Origin: Desulfuromonadaceae bacterium
Lineage (GTDB): Bacteria; Desulfobacterota; Desulfuromonadia; Geobacterales; Pseudopelobacteraceae
Reading direction: 5' to 3'
Assembly: GCA_028683435.1 (NCBI GenBank)
Contig: JAQUIG010000023.1
Coordinates: 1-41,284 of the forward strand
DNA: 41,284 bases
A model generated the notes under the pieces. That model saw nothing but the letters and a program-made list of their open reading frames with translations. It was not told the origin of the DNA and did not search any database. A program made the translations under genes and the position numbers. This document shows, piece after piece, positions 1-8,802 of this stretch. Each line of letters begins with the position of its first letter. Position 1 is the stretch's first letter.

Positions 1-2
1 AT

Positions 3-140
3 ATGGTCATGAATGCCGCTCGCCTGGTCGGCCTGACGCTGCCGGCAGCTGAAGCTGCCAGTAAAGTTTATCAGGCGGGAGTTGATGCCGGCCTTGGCGA
101 AGAAGATGTCTCCGCAGTCATCAAAGTCCTGCGCAAATAA
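3..140 (+). CDS. C-terminal end of 3-hydroxyisobutyrate dehydrogenase-family oxidoreductase (partial)
   Basis: The window opens inside a plus-strand gene. The visible 45 residues, ending in VSAVIKVLRK, form an alanine-rich helical tail with the pattern LTLPAAEAASKVYQAGVDAG. This pattern is typical of the C-terminal helical domain of NAD(P)-dependent beta-hydroxyacid dehydrogenases (3-hydroxyisobutyrate, tartronate semialdehyde or glyoxylate/succinic semialdehyde reductases). The Rossmann domain and catalytic lysine lie outside the window, so the substrate cannot be named. An intrinsic terminator follows 29 bases later, so the gene probably ends its own transcript. In related genomes ruvC usually follows a yebC-type gene, so this neighbour is different. 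The family call rests on a short tail only. Confidence 0.6.
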   Translation: MVMNAARLVGLTLPAAEAASKVYQAGVDAGLGEEDVSAVIKVLRK

Positions 141-168
141 AAAACGGTACCGTAATCATTTCCGCATC

Positions 169-198
169 AGGCGTCCAAAACATTGGGCGCCTTTTTTT
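169..198 (+). terminator. Rho-independent terminator before ruvC
   Basis: An 8-bp stem (AGGCGTCC paired with GGGCGCCT, one G-T pair) with an 8-base loop is followed by seven T residues. It ends the upstream oxidoreductase transcript. It lies only 18 bases before the ruvC start, so ruvC either relies on readthrough or has a promoter that overlaps the hairpin. Confidence 0.8.
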
Positions 199-215
199 CG
201 CAAAAGGAACCGTAC

Positions 216-752
216 ATGATTGTCCTCGGCATAGATCCCGGCTCACGCATAACCGGTTACGGCATCGTGCAAAAGACGGGTAACCGCCTGATCCACATCG
301 ATAATGGCGCAATTTTCACCGATACAGCGGCTGATTTTCCCGGCAGGCTCAAAAAAATCTTTGATGGCCTCCTGGAGGTTATCGCTCAATATCGCCCCGA
401 TCAGGTAGCGATCGAAAACATTTTTTTTGCCACCAATCCCCAGAGCGCGCTCAAATTGGGGCAGGCACGAGGTGCCGCTATTGTTGCTGCGGTGCATTGC
501 GGTCTGCCGGTCGCCGAATATACAGCATTGCAGGTTAAGCAGGCTGTTGCCGGGCAGGGAAAAGCAGAAAAAGAGCAGGTGCAGAAAATGGTCAAAGCGC
601 TGCTCGGCTTACCGGAGATTGCCCAGGCTGATGCCTCTGACGCACTCGCTGTCGCTATCTGCCATATCAATTCATACAGTCTCAAGCAGATATCCGGCGC
701 CAGTATCACCACAAAGAAACAAAAAACATCCTGGAGGGATATGAAGCTATGA
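216..752 (+). CDS. ruvC: Crossover junction endodeoxyribonuclease RuvC
   Basis: RuvC resolves Holliday junctions by symmetric cleavage, working with the RuvAB branch-migration motor in recombinational repair. The 178-residue product matches the family length. It starts [16 protein letters not shown], which contains the first catalytic aspartate. A VAIENIFF segment supplies the catalytic glutamate, and [14 protein letters not shown] near the C-terminus carries the last acidic pair. The ATG at 216 is chosen over an in-frame codon at 183 because AAAGGAAC lies 6-13 bases upstream and the family begins at MIV. The stop overlaps the ruvA start in an ATGA, which implies translational coupling. Confidence 0.97.
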   Translation: MIVLGIDPGSRITGYGIVQKTGNRLIHIDNGAIFTDTAADFPGRLKKIFDGLLEVIAQYRPDQVAIENIFFATNPQSALKLGQARGAAIVAAVHCGLPVAEYTALQVKQAVAGQGKAEKEQVQKMVKALLGLPEIAQADASDALAVAICHINSYSLKQISGASITTKKQKTSWRDMKL

Positions 753-1348
753 TTGCACTTCTGACTGGCCTGATCGCCTATAAATCGCCCGACCATATCG
801 TCCTCGACGTACAGGGGGTTGGCTACCGGGTACACATACCCTTTTCGACCTACTATGAGCTCCCTGAAGAAGGAGGCATAGCAGCGCTGCATATACACAC
901 CAGCGTCAGAGAGGATGCAATACTGCTCTACGGATTCCGCACCAGACTGGAAAAATCTTTCTTCCAGATGCTGATCGCCGTCGCCGGCGTCGGTCCCAAA
1001 CTGGCACGCGATATTCTCTCCAATATTCAGCCAGGGCCACTGGCTCAGGCATTGACGCAGAGCGACCTGAGTAAACTCGCAACCATTCCCGGCATCGGTA
1101 AAAAAACGGCTGAACGCCTGGTACTGGAGCTGAAAGACAAAGTGGGCAAGCTGGATTTATCTTCGCTTCCTGCTGCCGAAGTCAGGGTAATACCGGCTGA
1201 TGACGTTGCTGAGGATGTCATATCGGCACTGCTTAATCTTGGCTATAAGGAACCGCAGGTAAGAAAAGCGCTGGCGGGGCTGGACGCTGGCGGGGGAGTC
1301 TCGGTGGAAGGTCTGTTGAAGCAGGCTTTGAAGACTTTGATGAAGTAG
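749..1348 (+). CDS. ruvA: Holliday junction ATP-dependent DNA helicase subunit RuvA
   Basis: RuvA forms the tetrameric platform that binds Holliday junctions and loads the RuvB motor. The 199-residue protein has the expected three parts. An N-terminal OB-fold begins [20 protein letters not shown]. Two helix-hairpin-helix DNA-binding motifs follow at about residues 70-130 ([12 protein letters not shown] and [20 protein letters not shown]). A C-terminal RuvB-contacting domain occupies about residues 150-199 ([19 protein letters not shown]). It is coupled to ruvC by a 4-bp overlap. The usual next gene, ruvB, is absent: the gene is followed at once by a hairpin and a tRNA on the other strand, so ruvB must lie elsewhere. 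Confidence 0.97.
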   Translation: MIALLTGLIAYKSPDHIVLDVQGVGYRVHIPFSTYYELPEEGGIAALHIHTSVREDAILLYGFRTRLEKSFFQMLIAVAGVGPKLARDILSNIQPGPLAQALTQSDLSKLATIPGIGKKTAERLVLELKDKVGKLDLSSLPAAEVRVIPADDVAEDVISALLNLGYKEPQVRKALAGLDAGGGVSVEGLLKQALKTLMK

Positions 1349-1358
1349 TCAAAATAAA

Positions 1359-1388
1359 AGCGGCTTACGAATAAAATCGTAAGCCGCT
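1359..1388 (-). terminator. Terminator between convergent ruvA and tRNA-Pro
   Basis: A 12-bp perfect stem (AGCGGCTTACGA with its complement) surrounds a 6-base loop. Read on the minus strand the hairpin is followed by TTTATTTT, so it is a good intrinsic terminator for tRNA-Pro. On the plus strand there is no U-tract, so it would stop ruvA transcripts less well. Confidence 0.75.
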
Positions 1389-1396
1389 GAATTATC

Positions 1397-1473
1397 TGGT
1401 CGGTGAGACTGGAATCGAACCAGCGACCCCCTGCTCCCAAGGCAGGTGCGCTACCAGGCTGCGCTACTCACCG
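1397..1473 (-). tRNA. tRNA-Pro (anticodon TGG)
   Basis: Read on the minus strand this folds as a complete cloverleaf. The acceptor stem is CGGTGAG with CTCACCG, and the D-arm is closed by GCGC/GCGC. The anticodon stem CCTGC/GCAGG holds the loop CTTGGGA (anticodon TGG). The T-arm carries TTCGAAT, the discriminator base is A, and the CCA end is encoded. It reads UGG and so serves the proline CCN box. Confidence 0.95.
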
Positions 1474-1486
1474 ACGAAAGACGAAT

Positions 1487-1515
1487 TTTATAACATGGCT
1501 GTATTGGTTACGCAA
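1487..1515 (-). promoter_or_regulatory. Sigma-70-type promoter of tRNA-Pro
   Basis: On the minus strand TTGCGT (-35, plus-strand 1510-1515) is separated by 17 bases from TATAAA (-10, 1487-1492), about 14 bases before the mature tRNA 5' end. Spacing and location fit a housekeeping promoter. This is a pattern match only. Confidence 0.55.
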
Positions 1516-1585
1516 GACAATAATTACCTGTTCGTCATTTCTCGCCTCACCGAAGTTAGCCACCCATCAAGCTCGGCATCATCTG

Positions 1586-3475
1586 TCAAATTGAACTTAT
1601 TAAGTTCTGGGCGAGAAACGCCCGGATAGACGATGCCATACCGGTGCTGTCCAGCCCCAGCATGGCACGCAGTTCGTGCTGTTCCCCCTGGGGAATGTTG
1701 GAATCTGGATAGCCAAGGCGCAGCACATGTATCCCGTTCAGACAGCGCTGTTCAAGCAGTTCCAGAACCGCAGTGCCAAAACCGCCTTGCAGCGCATTTT
1801 CCTCAATGGTTATAAGGATTTTGCATTTCTCTGTCAACGCGATGATTAATGTTTCATCAAGCGGCTTGACAAAACGGGCGTTTACGACCGTCAGCTCAAT
1901 GCCTTCATCGGCTAGAGCGGCAGCAGCTTCCAAAGCCGGATACACCATTGTGCCGAGGGCGAGTACTGCGGCAACATCTCCTTCGCGCAGCAGTTCGGCA
2001 CCCCCTAGCGGAAGAATTTCAAACTTCTGATCCAGCGCCACTCCACAACCGTTCCCGCGAGGGTAGCGCAGAGCTGCCGGAGTACCAAGACTGATGGCGG
2101 TTGCCAGCATGTGCTGCAGTTCGTTTTCGTCCTTGGGGGCCATCAGAGTCAGATTGGGGAGGTGGCGCAGATAGGAGAGGTCAAAAGCTCCGTGATGGGT
2201 CGGGCCGTCATTGCCGACAACCCCGCCGCGATCGATGGCGAACGTGACCGGAAGGTTTTGGAGGCATACATCGTGGCACACCTGATCATAGGCGCGCTGC
2301 AGAAAACTGGAGTATACGGCAAAAACCGGGCGGTAACCGCCTGCGGCAAGACCGGCGGCAAAAGTAACGCCATGCTGTTCGGCGATTCCGACATCAAAAA
2401 AACGCTCCGGAAACTCTTTGGAGAATCCGACAAGCCCGGTTCCGTCAGGCATGGCTGCGGTGATGGCGGTAATACGGTCATCCTCGGCGGCCAACCTGCA
2501 GAGCGCAGCACCAAAAACCGCAGTATATGAGGCTGCCCCCCCCTTTCCCCTAAGCACCTTGCCGCTCTTTATCTCAAACGGCCCAACCCCATGAAACAGC
2601 TCCGGATTATTCTCGGCAGGTTTGTATCCCCTCCCTTTTTTCGTAAGGACGTGAACGAGAACCGCATTGTCAAATTTCTTTACATTTTCAAGTGTTTCAA
2701 GCAGTGCCGGCAAATCATGTCCATCTATCGGCCCGATGTACTCGAACCCGAACGCCTCGAAAAGCATGCCGGGTGTAAAAAGCCCTTTGAACGACTCCTC
2801 CATCTTGCGGGCGACATGGAGGACGCCTCTCCCCACTTCCAACCGTTTAAGAAAAGATTCGGTATTTTTTTTGAAGCGCTGGACAAATTCGCTTGATGCC
2901 GTGCGGATCAGGAAGTTGGACAGGGCACCGACATTTTCGGCGATAGACATCTCGTTATCGTTCAGGACGATGATCATGTCCTTGTTAAGTTGCCCGGCGT
3001 GATTGATCGCTTCATAGGCGATACCGCCGGTCATGGAGCCGTCACCGATGACCGCCAGCACCTTGTTTTTGCGCCCGTCCAGATCCCGGGCAGCAGCAAA
3101 GCCGGTCGCAGCAGATATCGAGGTGGAGGCATGTCCGACGCCAAATGCATCATGGCCTGATTCATGGCGTTTGGGAAAGCCGCTGATGCCGTTCAGAGTG
3201 CGTAACGTGCCGAAATTTTCACGGCGGCCGGTCAGCAGTTTGTGGGCATAGGCCTGATGCCCCACATCCCAGATGATCTTGTCCGATGGCGTGGTAAAAA
3301 CCCTGTGCAGGGCTATGGTCAGCTCTACAACCCCCAGAGACGGGGCCAGATGGCCTCCATTGACGGCACAGGTCTCAATGATGGCCCGCCGCAGATCAGC
3401 GGCAAGTTCAGGGAGTCGGGAAGCCGGAAGCCGTTTAAGATCTTCTGGTGAATTTAATGTTTCGAGAATCGACAT
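1586..3475 (-). CDS. dxs: 1-deoxy-D-xylulose-5-phosphate synthase
   Basis: Dxs condenses pyruvate and glyceraldehyde 3-phosphate with thiamine diphosphate, the first and usually rate-controlling step of the MEP isoprenoid pathway. The 629-residue product has the family's landmarks: [13 protein letters not shown] for thiamine diphosphate and metal binding near residue 145, [13 protein letters not shown] near residue 255, a transketolase-like pyrimidine domain with the catalytic glutamate in [17 protein letters not shown], and a C-terminal transketolase domain. The start [13 protein letters not shown] aligns best with the family; an in-frame ATG two codons upstream (3481) is also possible. It follows ispA on the same strand 84 bases later, so precursor supply and chain elongation are probably co-transcribed. 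Confidence 0.96.
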   Translation of the reverse strand: MSILETLNSPEDLKRLPASRLPELAADLRRAIIETCAVNGGHLAPSLGVVELTIALHRVFTTPSDKIIWDVGHQAYAHKLLTGRRENFGTLRTLNGISGFPKRHESGHDAFGVGHASTSISAATGFAAARDLDGRKNKVLAVIGDGSMTGGIAYEAINHAGQLNKDMIIVLNDNEMSIAENVGALSNFLIRTASSEFVQRFKKNTESFLKRLEVGRGVLHVARKMEESFKGLFTPGMLFEAFGFEYIGPIDGHDLPALLETLENVKKFDNAVLVHVLTKKGRGYKPAENNPELFHGVGPFEIKSGKVLRGKGGAASYTAVFGAALCRLAAEDDRITAITAAMPDGTGLVGFSKEFPERFFDVGIAEQHGVTFAAGLAAGGYRPVFAVYSSFLQRAYDQVCHDVCLQNLPVTFAIDRGGVVGNDGPTHHGAFDLSYLRHLPNLTLMAPKDENELQHMLATAISLGTPAALRYPRGNGCGVALDQKFEILPLGGAELLREGDVAAVLALGTMVYPALEAAAALADEGIELTVVNARFVKPLDETLIIALTEKCKILITIEENALQGGFGTAVLELLEQRCLNGIHVLRLGYPDSNIPQGEQHELRAMLGLDSTGMASSIRAFLAQNLISSI

Positions 3476-3559
3476 GGGCATGCCCGTCTATGCGTTAGAT
3501 TCCCCTCCTGGCAAAGGAGGACCCAAATACGGGCCTAAAGGGCTAGGAGTGGTAAGGTT

Positions 3560-4453
3560 TCAGTTTCTGCGCTGCACAATGTACCGTGCAATCTCCCTCA
3601 GCGGATCAGCCTCTGCACCAAAGGCGTCCAGAGCCGACAGCGCCTCATCCATCATCGACGCGGCCTCTTCCTTGGCAGCAGCCAGCCCCATCACAGCCGG
3701 ATAGGTCGCTTTGCCGCGTGCCTGGTCGCTGCCGGCATCCTTGCCGATTTCTTCGGTCGTACCCTCAATATCGAGAATATCATCGGCAATCTGGAAGGCC
3801 AGCCCAGCCGCTTCACCATAGCGGGTAACCGCCGCCAACTGTTCCCCGGAGGCACCTCCGAGGAGCGCTCCGGCCACGACCGACGCCTTGATCAGGGCAC
3901 CGGTTTTGTGGGTATGAATATACTGAACAGTCGCCAGATCAATATCCCGGCGACCTTCACTCTCCATGTCTATCACCTGGCCACCAACCATACCGTAGGA
4001 ACCGGCACAGGTCGCAATCTCCTGGATTACGGCCAGAAGAGCGGACGTGTCGCAGCCGGCGGCAAGATGAGAGTTGCTGGCCAGCCTGAAGGCCTCAGTC
4101 AGAAGTGCGTCGCCTGCCAGAATCGCGATCGCCTCCCCGTACACCTTGTGACAGGTCGGATTACCGCGCCTGAAATCATCGTCATCCATCGCCGGCAGGT
4201 CGTCATGAATCAGGGAATAGGTGTGAATCATCTCCATGGCACATGCTGCGGGAACAGCGCAGCCGATATCCCCGCCAACCGCCTGACAGGCCGCCAGGAG
4301 CAAAATCGGCCGCACCCGCTTGCCGCCGGCAAAGACAGAGTAGCGCATCGCCTTGTGAACACTGTGGGGCAACTCACTCTCTGCGGGGAGAAAACGGTCT
4401 AGTGCCGCATCTACAAGGGCACACCGTTCTTTCAAATATGCTTTCAGCTCCAT
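3560..4453 (-). CDS. ispA: Polyprenyl (farnesyl/geranyl) diphosphate synthase
   Basis: This short-chain trans-prenyltransferase joins isopentenyl diphosphate to allylic diphosphates to make farnesyl (possibly geranylgeranyl) diphosphate. The 297-residue protein contains the first aspartate-rich motif in HDDLPAMDDDDFRRG near residue 85 and the second in FQIADDILDIEG near residue 225. Also present are the GGKRVRPILLL substrate-binding segment and the KTGALI motif. The ATG at 4453 is preceded by GGGAG. It sits 17 bases after xseB and ahead of dxs, the order normal in Geobacter relatives. Chain length cannot be fixed from sequence by eye. Confidence 0.94.
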   Translation of the reverse strand: MELKAYLKERCALVDAALDRFLPAESELPHSVHKAMRYSVFAGGKRVRPILLLAACQAVGGDIGCAVPAACAMEMIHTYSLIHDDLPAMDDDDFRRGNPTCHKVYGEAIAILAGDALLTEAFRLASNSHLAAGCDTSALLAVIQEIATCAGSYGMVGGQVIDMESEGRRDIDLATVQYIHTHKTGALIKASVVAGALLGGASGEQLAAVTRYGEAAGLAFQIADDILDIEGTTEEIGKDAGSDQARGKATYPAVMGLAAAKEEAASMMDEALSALDAFGAEADPLREIARYIVQRRN

Positions 4454-4470
4454 CTCCAGCTCCCTCTCTG

Positions 4471-4701
4471 TTAATCTTCTCCTGATTCAAAGGGCTCCCG
4501 CTTCAGCGAACCATCTTTCTGCTTCAGCAGGATTTCGACCCGCCGCTCGGCATCGTCAAGTCGGCTGGAGCAGAAGGCCGCATGCTTTACCCCCTCTTCA
4601 AATGCTTTCAGGGAATCCTCCAGCGAAAGAGAACCGGTTTCCAGACGCTTTACAATCTCTTCCAGCTTCTTCAAGGATACTTCAAATTTATCAGCCGCCA
4701 T
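4471..4701 (-). CDS. xseB: Exodeoxyribonuclease VII small subunit
   Basis: XseB is the small helical subunit of exonuclease VII, several copies of which bind the XseA catalytic chain to degrade single-stranded DNA. The 76-residue product carries the family signature FEVSLKKLEEIVKRLETG, then SLEDSLKAFEEGVK and a C-terminal coiled helix. Length and position just downstream of xseA (57-base gap) both fit. A weak Shine-Dalgarno (GGGAC) precedes the ATG. Confidence 0.95.
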   Translation of the reverse strand: MAADKFEVSLKKLEEIVKRLETGSLSLEDSLKAFEEGVKHAAFCSSRLDDAERRVEILLKQKDGSLKREPFESGED

Positions 4702-4758
4702 AGTCTATGTCCCGTTACGTTTAATGGTGGTAATTGTATACAGGTATACCGGCAGGCG

Positions 4759-6108
4759 TCAAGCTTTGCCGGTTTCGATCGATTCGACCCGGCAGAGGGC
4801 CAGTCCGCGGTGGAGTCTCAGCAGCAACTGTTCACCGGTTGCCAACGAACCGGCATCGGCCACCACCCTTCCGTCGCTGCCACGCGTTGCAATCGCATAC
4901 CCACGGGCAAGGGTTTTGAGAGGTGACAGCACCTCCAGGCGCGCGGCATTGTCGCCGAATCCCTGCCGGAGGAGTTCCAGCCGTTGATTCAGCAGGCCTT
5001 CCGTCCGCAGTGACAGCAGCGAGATCCGTTGCCGCAGAGTAGCGATCTTCCCTTTCGGGTCGTTATACTGCAGAGCGTCCTGAAGGCGCTCAAAGCGGTC
5101 GCGGCGGCGGGAAACCTCCACGTTCAACCCGGTCTCCAACCTCCCGGTCAGATCATCCAGCCGCTGCGCCAGATGCCCCAACATCGTCCGCGGATCATGC
5201 AGCGACCTGCGCAGACCTTCGAGGCGGCCGTCATGAGCGGCCAGCAGATTCCCGACCGATCGTTGCAGGCGGCTTGACAGAGCATCAATCCGGCTGCGAA
5301 GCTCACCGGCACTTGCAATTACCAGCTCGGCAGCAGCCGACGGCGTCGGTGCACGCAGGTCAGCTGTAAAGTCGCAGATAGTCCAGTCAGTTTCGTGACC
5401 GACAGCCGAAATGATCGGAATCTTTGACCGATAAACAGCGCGGGCTACAACCTCTTCGTTAAAAGCCCACAGATCCTCCAGCGAACCGCCGCCGCGACCG
5501 ACAATAAGGATATCCACCTCGGCCAGGCTGTTCATCTCATCAATCGCCCGGGCAATCTCCAGTGCTGAACCTTCCCCCTGCACGCGTACCGGATACAGCA
5601 CCACCTCCAGCGAGGCGAAGCGGCGCTTCAACACATTAAGGATATCGTGGATGGCGGCGCCGGTGGGCGACGTGACCACACCGATTTTGCGGGGAAAGAG
5701 CGGCATCGGCGTCTTATGAGATTCCGCAAAAATCCCTTCGCCCGCCAGTTTTTCCTTTAATTGCACGAAGGCGGTCTGCAGGGCTCCGACTCCGGCAGGC
5801 TCCATGTATTCGCAGATCAGCTGATATTCACCCCGTTGGTCATACACCGAAATGCGGCCACGCACAATCAGCGCCATCCCGTCCGTCAGCCGGAATTTAA
5901 GATTTTTGACCGCGCTCTTGAACATCACGCAGCGCAATTGGGCACCGGCGTCCTTGAGGGTAAAATAGCAGTGGCCGGAAGAAGGGTAGGAAAGATTGGA
6001 TATCTCCCCCTCCACCCAGAGCTGTTCGAAGTTTTCCTCAAGCACCCCGCGGAGCAGGGCCGTCAGACGACTGACCGTGAGAATCGTTTTTTCAGAAAAG
6101 ATATCCAA
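4759..6108 (-). CDS. xseA: Exodeoxyribonuclease VII large subunit
   Basis: XseA is the catalytic chain of exonuclease VII, a bidirectional single-strand-specific nuclease used in mismatch repair and DNA-damage processing. The 449-residue protein has an N-terminal OB-fold (FEQLWVEGEISNLSYPSSGH). The catalytic core follows with PRKIGVVTSPTGAAIHDIL, ILIVGRGGGSLEDLWAFNEE and SAVGHETDWTICDFTADLRA. A long coiled-coil arm occupies about residues 270-400, then a short C-terminal domain. The start codon is TTG with only a poor ribosome-binding site, suggesting low expression; the MDIFSEKTILTVS start agrees with relatives. Confidence 0.96.
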   Translation of the reverse strand: MDIFSEKTILTVSRLTALLRGVLEENFEQLWVEGEISNLSYPSSGHCYFTLKDAGAQLRCVMFKSAVKNLKFRLTDGMALIVRGRISVYDQRGEYQLICEYMEPAGVGALQTAFVQLKEKLAGEGIFAESHKTPMPLFPRKIGVVTSPTGAAIHDILNVLKRRFASLEVVLYPVRVQGEGSALEIARAIDEMNSLAEVDILIVGRGGGSLEDLWAFNEEVVARAVYRSKIPIISAVGHETDWTICDFTADLRAPTPSAAAELVIASAGELRSRIDALSSRLQRSVGNLLAAHDGRLEGLRRSLHDPRTMLGHLAQRLDDLTGRLETGLNVEVSRRRDRFERLQDALQYNDPKGKIATLRQRISLLSLRTEGLLNQRLELLRQGFGDNAARLEVLSPLKTLARGYAIATRGSDGRVVADAGSLATGEQLLLRLHRGLALCRVESIETGKA

Positions 6109-6150
6109 ATTGTGCGCTCGCTTGGTACGCTTTAAAAGTGTGAAAGATTG

Positions 6151-6462
6151 TCAGCGGTTTTTTTCATGGTGTTTGTTCACTGAATCTGGTTGTCGGTTAT
6201 TTTGCTCATCCCTGCCATAGCATATTTTCATGCCGGTCAAGACGATATTACAGATCAGCGGCGTAATGTTGGCTAAAATCAGCGGTAGGTCGTTGATAAG
6301 AATACCGTAAACCATCCAAAGACCAACACCGAACGCCAAAAGGAGCGGCTGCCAGACGGAAATATCGCGAACATGGCGAGTTTTCAGCGTCTTGATCAGC
6401 TGCGGGATGGCGGCAACACTGGTAAGTGTGCCGGCCAGAAAACCGATTGTCGTCGGGGTCAC
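6151..6462 (-). CDS. SemiSWEET-type sugar transporter (MtN3/PQ-loop)
   Basis: A 103-residue protein with three predicted membrane helices and the PQ-loop in VAAIPQLIKTLKTRHV, followed by DISVWQPLLLAFGVGLWMVYG and a third helix around ANITPLICNIVLTGMKI. This is the bacterial SemiSWEET layout: a half-size transporter that dimerises to move sugars or small solutes across the inner membrane. The start is GTG in a GTGA overlap with the stop of the upstream methyltransferase gene, so the two are translationally coupled. A polar tail of about 20 residues ends the protein. The transported substrate cannot be inferred. Confidence 0.85.
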   Translation of the reverse strand: MTPTTIGFLAGTLTSVAAIPQLIKTLKTRHVRDISVWQPLLLAFGVGLWMVYGILINDLPLILANITPLICNIVLTGMKICYGRDEQNNRQPDSVNKHHEKNR

Positions 6463-7208
6463 GAACGCTTCCTCCCGTCAAACGCCGAACTTGCCCAATC
6501 AATCTGCGTCAGCATCCCGCGCAGCACGGTGACTTCACGGCTGTCAAGATTTGCCCGAAAGAAGATGCGCCGGAGCGAGCGCATCATATGCGCCGGATTC
6601 TGCTCATTCAGAAAACCGATCCTCTCCAGAGATGAATTAAAATGCGCAAAAAGCGCCTCCATCTCTGCAGATTTTGCGAGTTCCAACGGACGCCTTCCCC
6701 CCGCTGATTCCCCGGCTTTACCAAGTTCATAGCAAAAAATCAGCACGGACTGGGCCAGATTGAGCGAACCATACTCATTGGAGGAAGGAATAGTGGCATG
6801 CCAACGGCAGAGGGACAGCTCTTCGGTCGTCAGACCGCTGTCCTCACGCCCGAATACGATTGCAGCCCGGCACTCCGGAGTGACCTGTTCCCTGAGGTGA
6901 CCGGCTACCTCTACGGGAGAAAGGATTTCCTGGCGGTATTTGCCGTGACGCCTGGTAGTGCCGACCGTCAGGGTGCAGTCTGCCATGGCGGAAGCCAGAT
7001 CGGGGAATACCCGTGCCGATTCGAGCAGATCCCGGGCAGCAACTGCGAATTTAAGCGCTTCGGCGTCAAAACGATCGCACCCTTTTACGATCCTTAACTG
7101 AGTTAAGCCCATATTTTTCATCGCCCTGCAGGTCATGCCGATATTGCCGGGCGATTGAGGTTCAACCAGAATGATTATGATGTCATTGTTCAAGTTATTT
7201 TCCTTCAT
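6459..7208 (-). CDS. TrmH-family group 1 RNA methyltransferase (TrmJ-like)
   Basis: A SpoU/TrmH (SPOUT) enzyme that uses S-adenosylmethionine to 2'-O-methylate RNA; TrmJ proteins modify position 32 of tRNAs. The three SPOUT motifs are visible: NIGMTCRAMKNMGLTQL (motif 1), AAIVFGREDSGLTTEEL (motif 2) and the trefoil-knot motif IPSSNEYGSLNLAQSVLIF (motif 3). A C-terminal helical extension typical of TrmJ occupies about residues 165-249. The ATG at 7208 (MKENNLNNDIIIILVEPQ) is favoured over an in-frame start at 7280, because the family begins just before the I-I-L-V-E-P-Q strand. It overlaps the DedA gene end by 14 bases and the SemiSWEET start by 4. The exact RNA target is inferred. Confidence 0.88.
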   Translation of the reverse strand: MKENNLNNDIIIILVEPQSPGNIGMTCRAMKNMGLTQLRIVKGCDRFDAEALKFAVAARDLLESARVFPDLASAMADCTLTVGTTRRHGKYRQEILSPVEVAGHLREQVTPECRAAIVFGREDSGLTTEELSLCRWHATIPSSNEYGSLNLAQSVLIFCYELGKAGESAGGRRPLELAKSAEMEALFAHFNSSLERIGFLNEQNPAHMMRSLRRIFFRANLDSREVTVLRGMLTQIDWASSAFDGRKRS

Positions 7209-7824
7209 GAAGTTTGTGTGCCCGCATTCTTGCCAGTCGTTCTCTGGCAGGCTTCTTGAGCTTCCAGACGTGATAGGCATGAACGCACCACGCTATGCAG
7301 ATGAAACCAAGCAGGGCCAGAACGAGGTAATGTTCATAATTGCTGACGTTGTCTAATACGAGTGAAGCGCTTTTGCCGAACAGATATCCCAGCAGTGAAA
7401 AGAGAGCAGCCCAGGAGAGGGCGCTGGCCAGATTTATCCAGAGAAACGTGCGGGGAGCAAGATTGGTAATGCCGAGAATTATCGGCAGGACGATTCTGAA
7501 TCCATAGGTGAACCTCGAAATAAAGGCCACAAAATTCCCGTATTTTTCTATCAGTTTGAGAGCTTCACGGAACTTTTTGGCAATAGAGTGAAAACGCTTG
7601 AGCAGCACCCTCCCCTTAAAGCGTCCGAGGTAAAAAAAGGTCTGGTCTCCCAAAAAAGAGCCTGCCCAGGCGGTACATATGACGCCCACAATATCCAGAT
7701 ACCCCTGAAAGGCGAGAAAACCTGCCAGAAGCAGGACCGCTTCCCCTTCGAGAAAGGTGCCGACAAACAGCACCCAGTATCCATGGAGTTCCAGGTAATC
7801 TTTGAGGATTTGCTGAACGTGCAC
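7195..7824 (-). CDS. DedA-family membrane protein
   Basis: A 209-residue inner-membrane protein of the DedA (SNARE-associated/VTT) family, linked in other bacteria to phospholipid carrier flipping and envelope homeostasis. Seen are FVGTFLEGEAVLLLAGFLAFQG, the re-entrant segment AGSFLGDQTFFYLGRFKGR, and FISRFTYGFRIVLPIILG, which holds the conserved F-x-R-(F/Y)-x-P-x-x-R-like motif, here with an extra G-F-R arrangement. A C-terminal basic tail follows. Translation starts at GTG behind an AGAGG site. It is the first gene of a coupled minus-strand group with the methyltransferase and SemiSWEET genes. Confidence 0.88.
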   Translation of the reverse strand: MHVQQILKDYLELHGYWVLFVGTFLEGEAVLLLAGFLAFQGYLDIVGVICTAWAGSFLGDQTFFYLGRFKGRVLLKRFHSIAKKFREALKLIEKYGNFVAFISRFTYGFRIVLPIILGITNLAPRTFLWINLASALSWAALFSLLGYLFGKSASLVLDNVSNYEHYLVLALLGFICIAWCVHAYHVWKLKKPARERLARMRAHKLHEGK

Positions 7825-7845
7825 TATTAACCTCTGTTGGAAACA

Positions 7846-8802
7846 CTACACCGCAAGGCGGGCGGCAATTTCTGATTTCATCAGATCAATCATTTCGCCA
7901 AGGCGGGCTTGAGAGTCGCAAGCGGTAGCATCGGCTTCTACCCCGGCTATAAAGAGTGCTCGCTTCGCATCATCAAGCAACTGCGAGGGGCCGCCCCGCT
8001 CTGCGATTCTCTTCTCAATAATGGCGCGTCCCTCCCTGGACAGATATGCAGAAGCAATTTCAGAGAGGTCATCGACAATTTCAAGCAACTTCTGCTCACT
8101 TAGTGTCGGAGCGGAGAAATCAGCAACAGCAGCTTCTTTCTGGTTTGGCACCGTATTACGCGATCGGGCTGATTCCCACAATTTCGGCAGGTTGACAATT
8201 TGCAGCAGATCGTACTGCATCAGCTCATCGAGAGTTCTGGTTGAACGGATTTCGACACACGCACCGGGGAGAGCGGCAATTCTCCGTGATTCATCCGGTG
8301 ACGATTCAATCGAACCGGCGCCATCGTAATAAAAGCCGATCGTCAAACCATCTTTGTAAAAGATCATGGCAGAGCGTTCAGGTGTATAAAAGCGGACGAC
8401 CCCGTTTGCACCCTGCGCTTTCAAACGGCCCATGACACCCCTGATGTCCACCTGACGGACCTCTTCGCCATTAAAAAGACGGGTGCCGACGGCCAGAGCA
8501 TGGGCGCATACGGCAAGATCTGTCGTCATGCGGTACACATTTATTTCACCACCGACCGTGATGATCTTGTCAAACAGGAGCGAGATAGCTTCAAAACCGG
8601 TCTGGGAGCGTTCATCATCGCCGCTGACGGCACAAAGGAGCTTCCCTTTGGCAAAGATTCCAAAGAATTCGAATTCCGGGGCCGAATGTTGGATATAGCC
8701 GGTAAAACCGCCGTTGCCGAGCTTTTCAAGAACATCAGGGATAACAATTTTATTGGCTGATACTTTTTCGTACAGCGGATTTGCTTTCGGCAGGAAACGC
8801 AT
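7846..8802 (-). CDS. Uncharacterised 318-residue protein with C-terminal helical segment
   Basis: I do not recognise a precise family. The protein is soluble, with no signal peptide or membrane helix. The N-terminal half (residues about 1-200) is alpha/beta with repeated short strands, for example GGFTGYIQHSAPEFEFFGIFAKGKLLCAV and the similar later stretch GANGVVRFYTPERSAMIFYKDGLTIGFYYDG. These look like two copies of one fold, reminiscent of the PATAN/DUF4388 'effector' domains found in deltaproteobacterial signalling proteins. The C-terminal third is helical and acidic (LSEQKLLEIVDDLSEIASAYLSREG). It lies 22 bases upstream of the DedA gene and is divergently arranged from the TPR gene. The PATAN suggestion is tentative. 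Confidence 0.55.
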   Translation of the reverse strand: MRFLPKANPLYEKVSANKIVIPDVLEKLGNGGFTGYIQHSAPEFEFFGIFAKGKLLCAVSGDDERSQTGFEAISLLFDKIITVGGEINVYRMTTDLAVCAHALAVGTRLFNGEEVRQVDIRGVMGRLKAQGANGVVRFYTPERSAMIFYKDGLTIGFYYDGAGSIESSPDESRRIAALPGACVEIRSTRTLDELMQYDLLQIVNLPKLWESARSRNTVPNQKEAAVADFSAPTLSEQKLLEIVDDLSEIASAYLSREGRAIIEKRIAERGGPSQLLDDAKRALFIAGVEADATACDSQARLGEMIDLMKSEIAARLAV

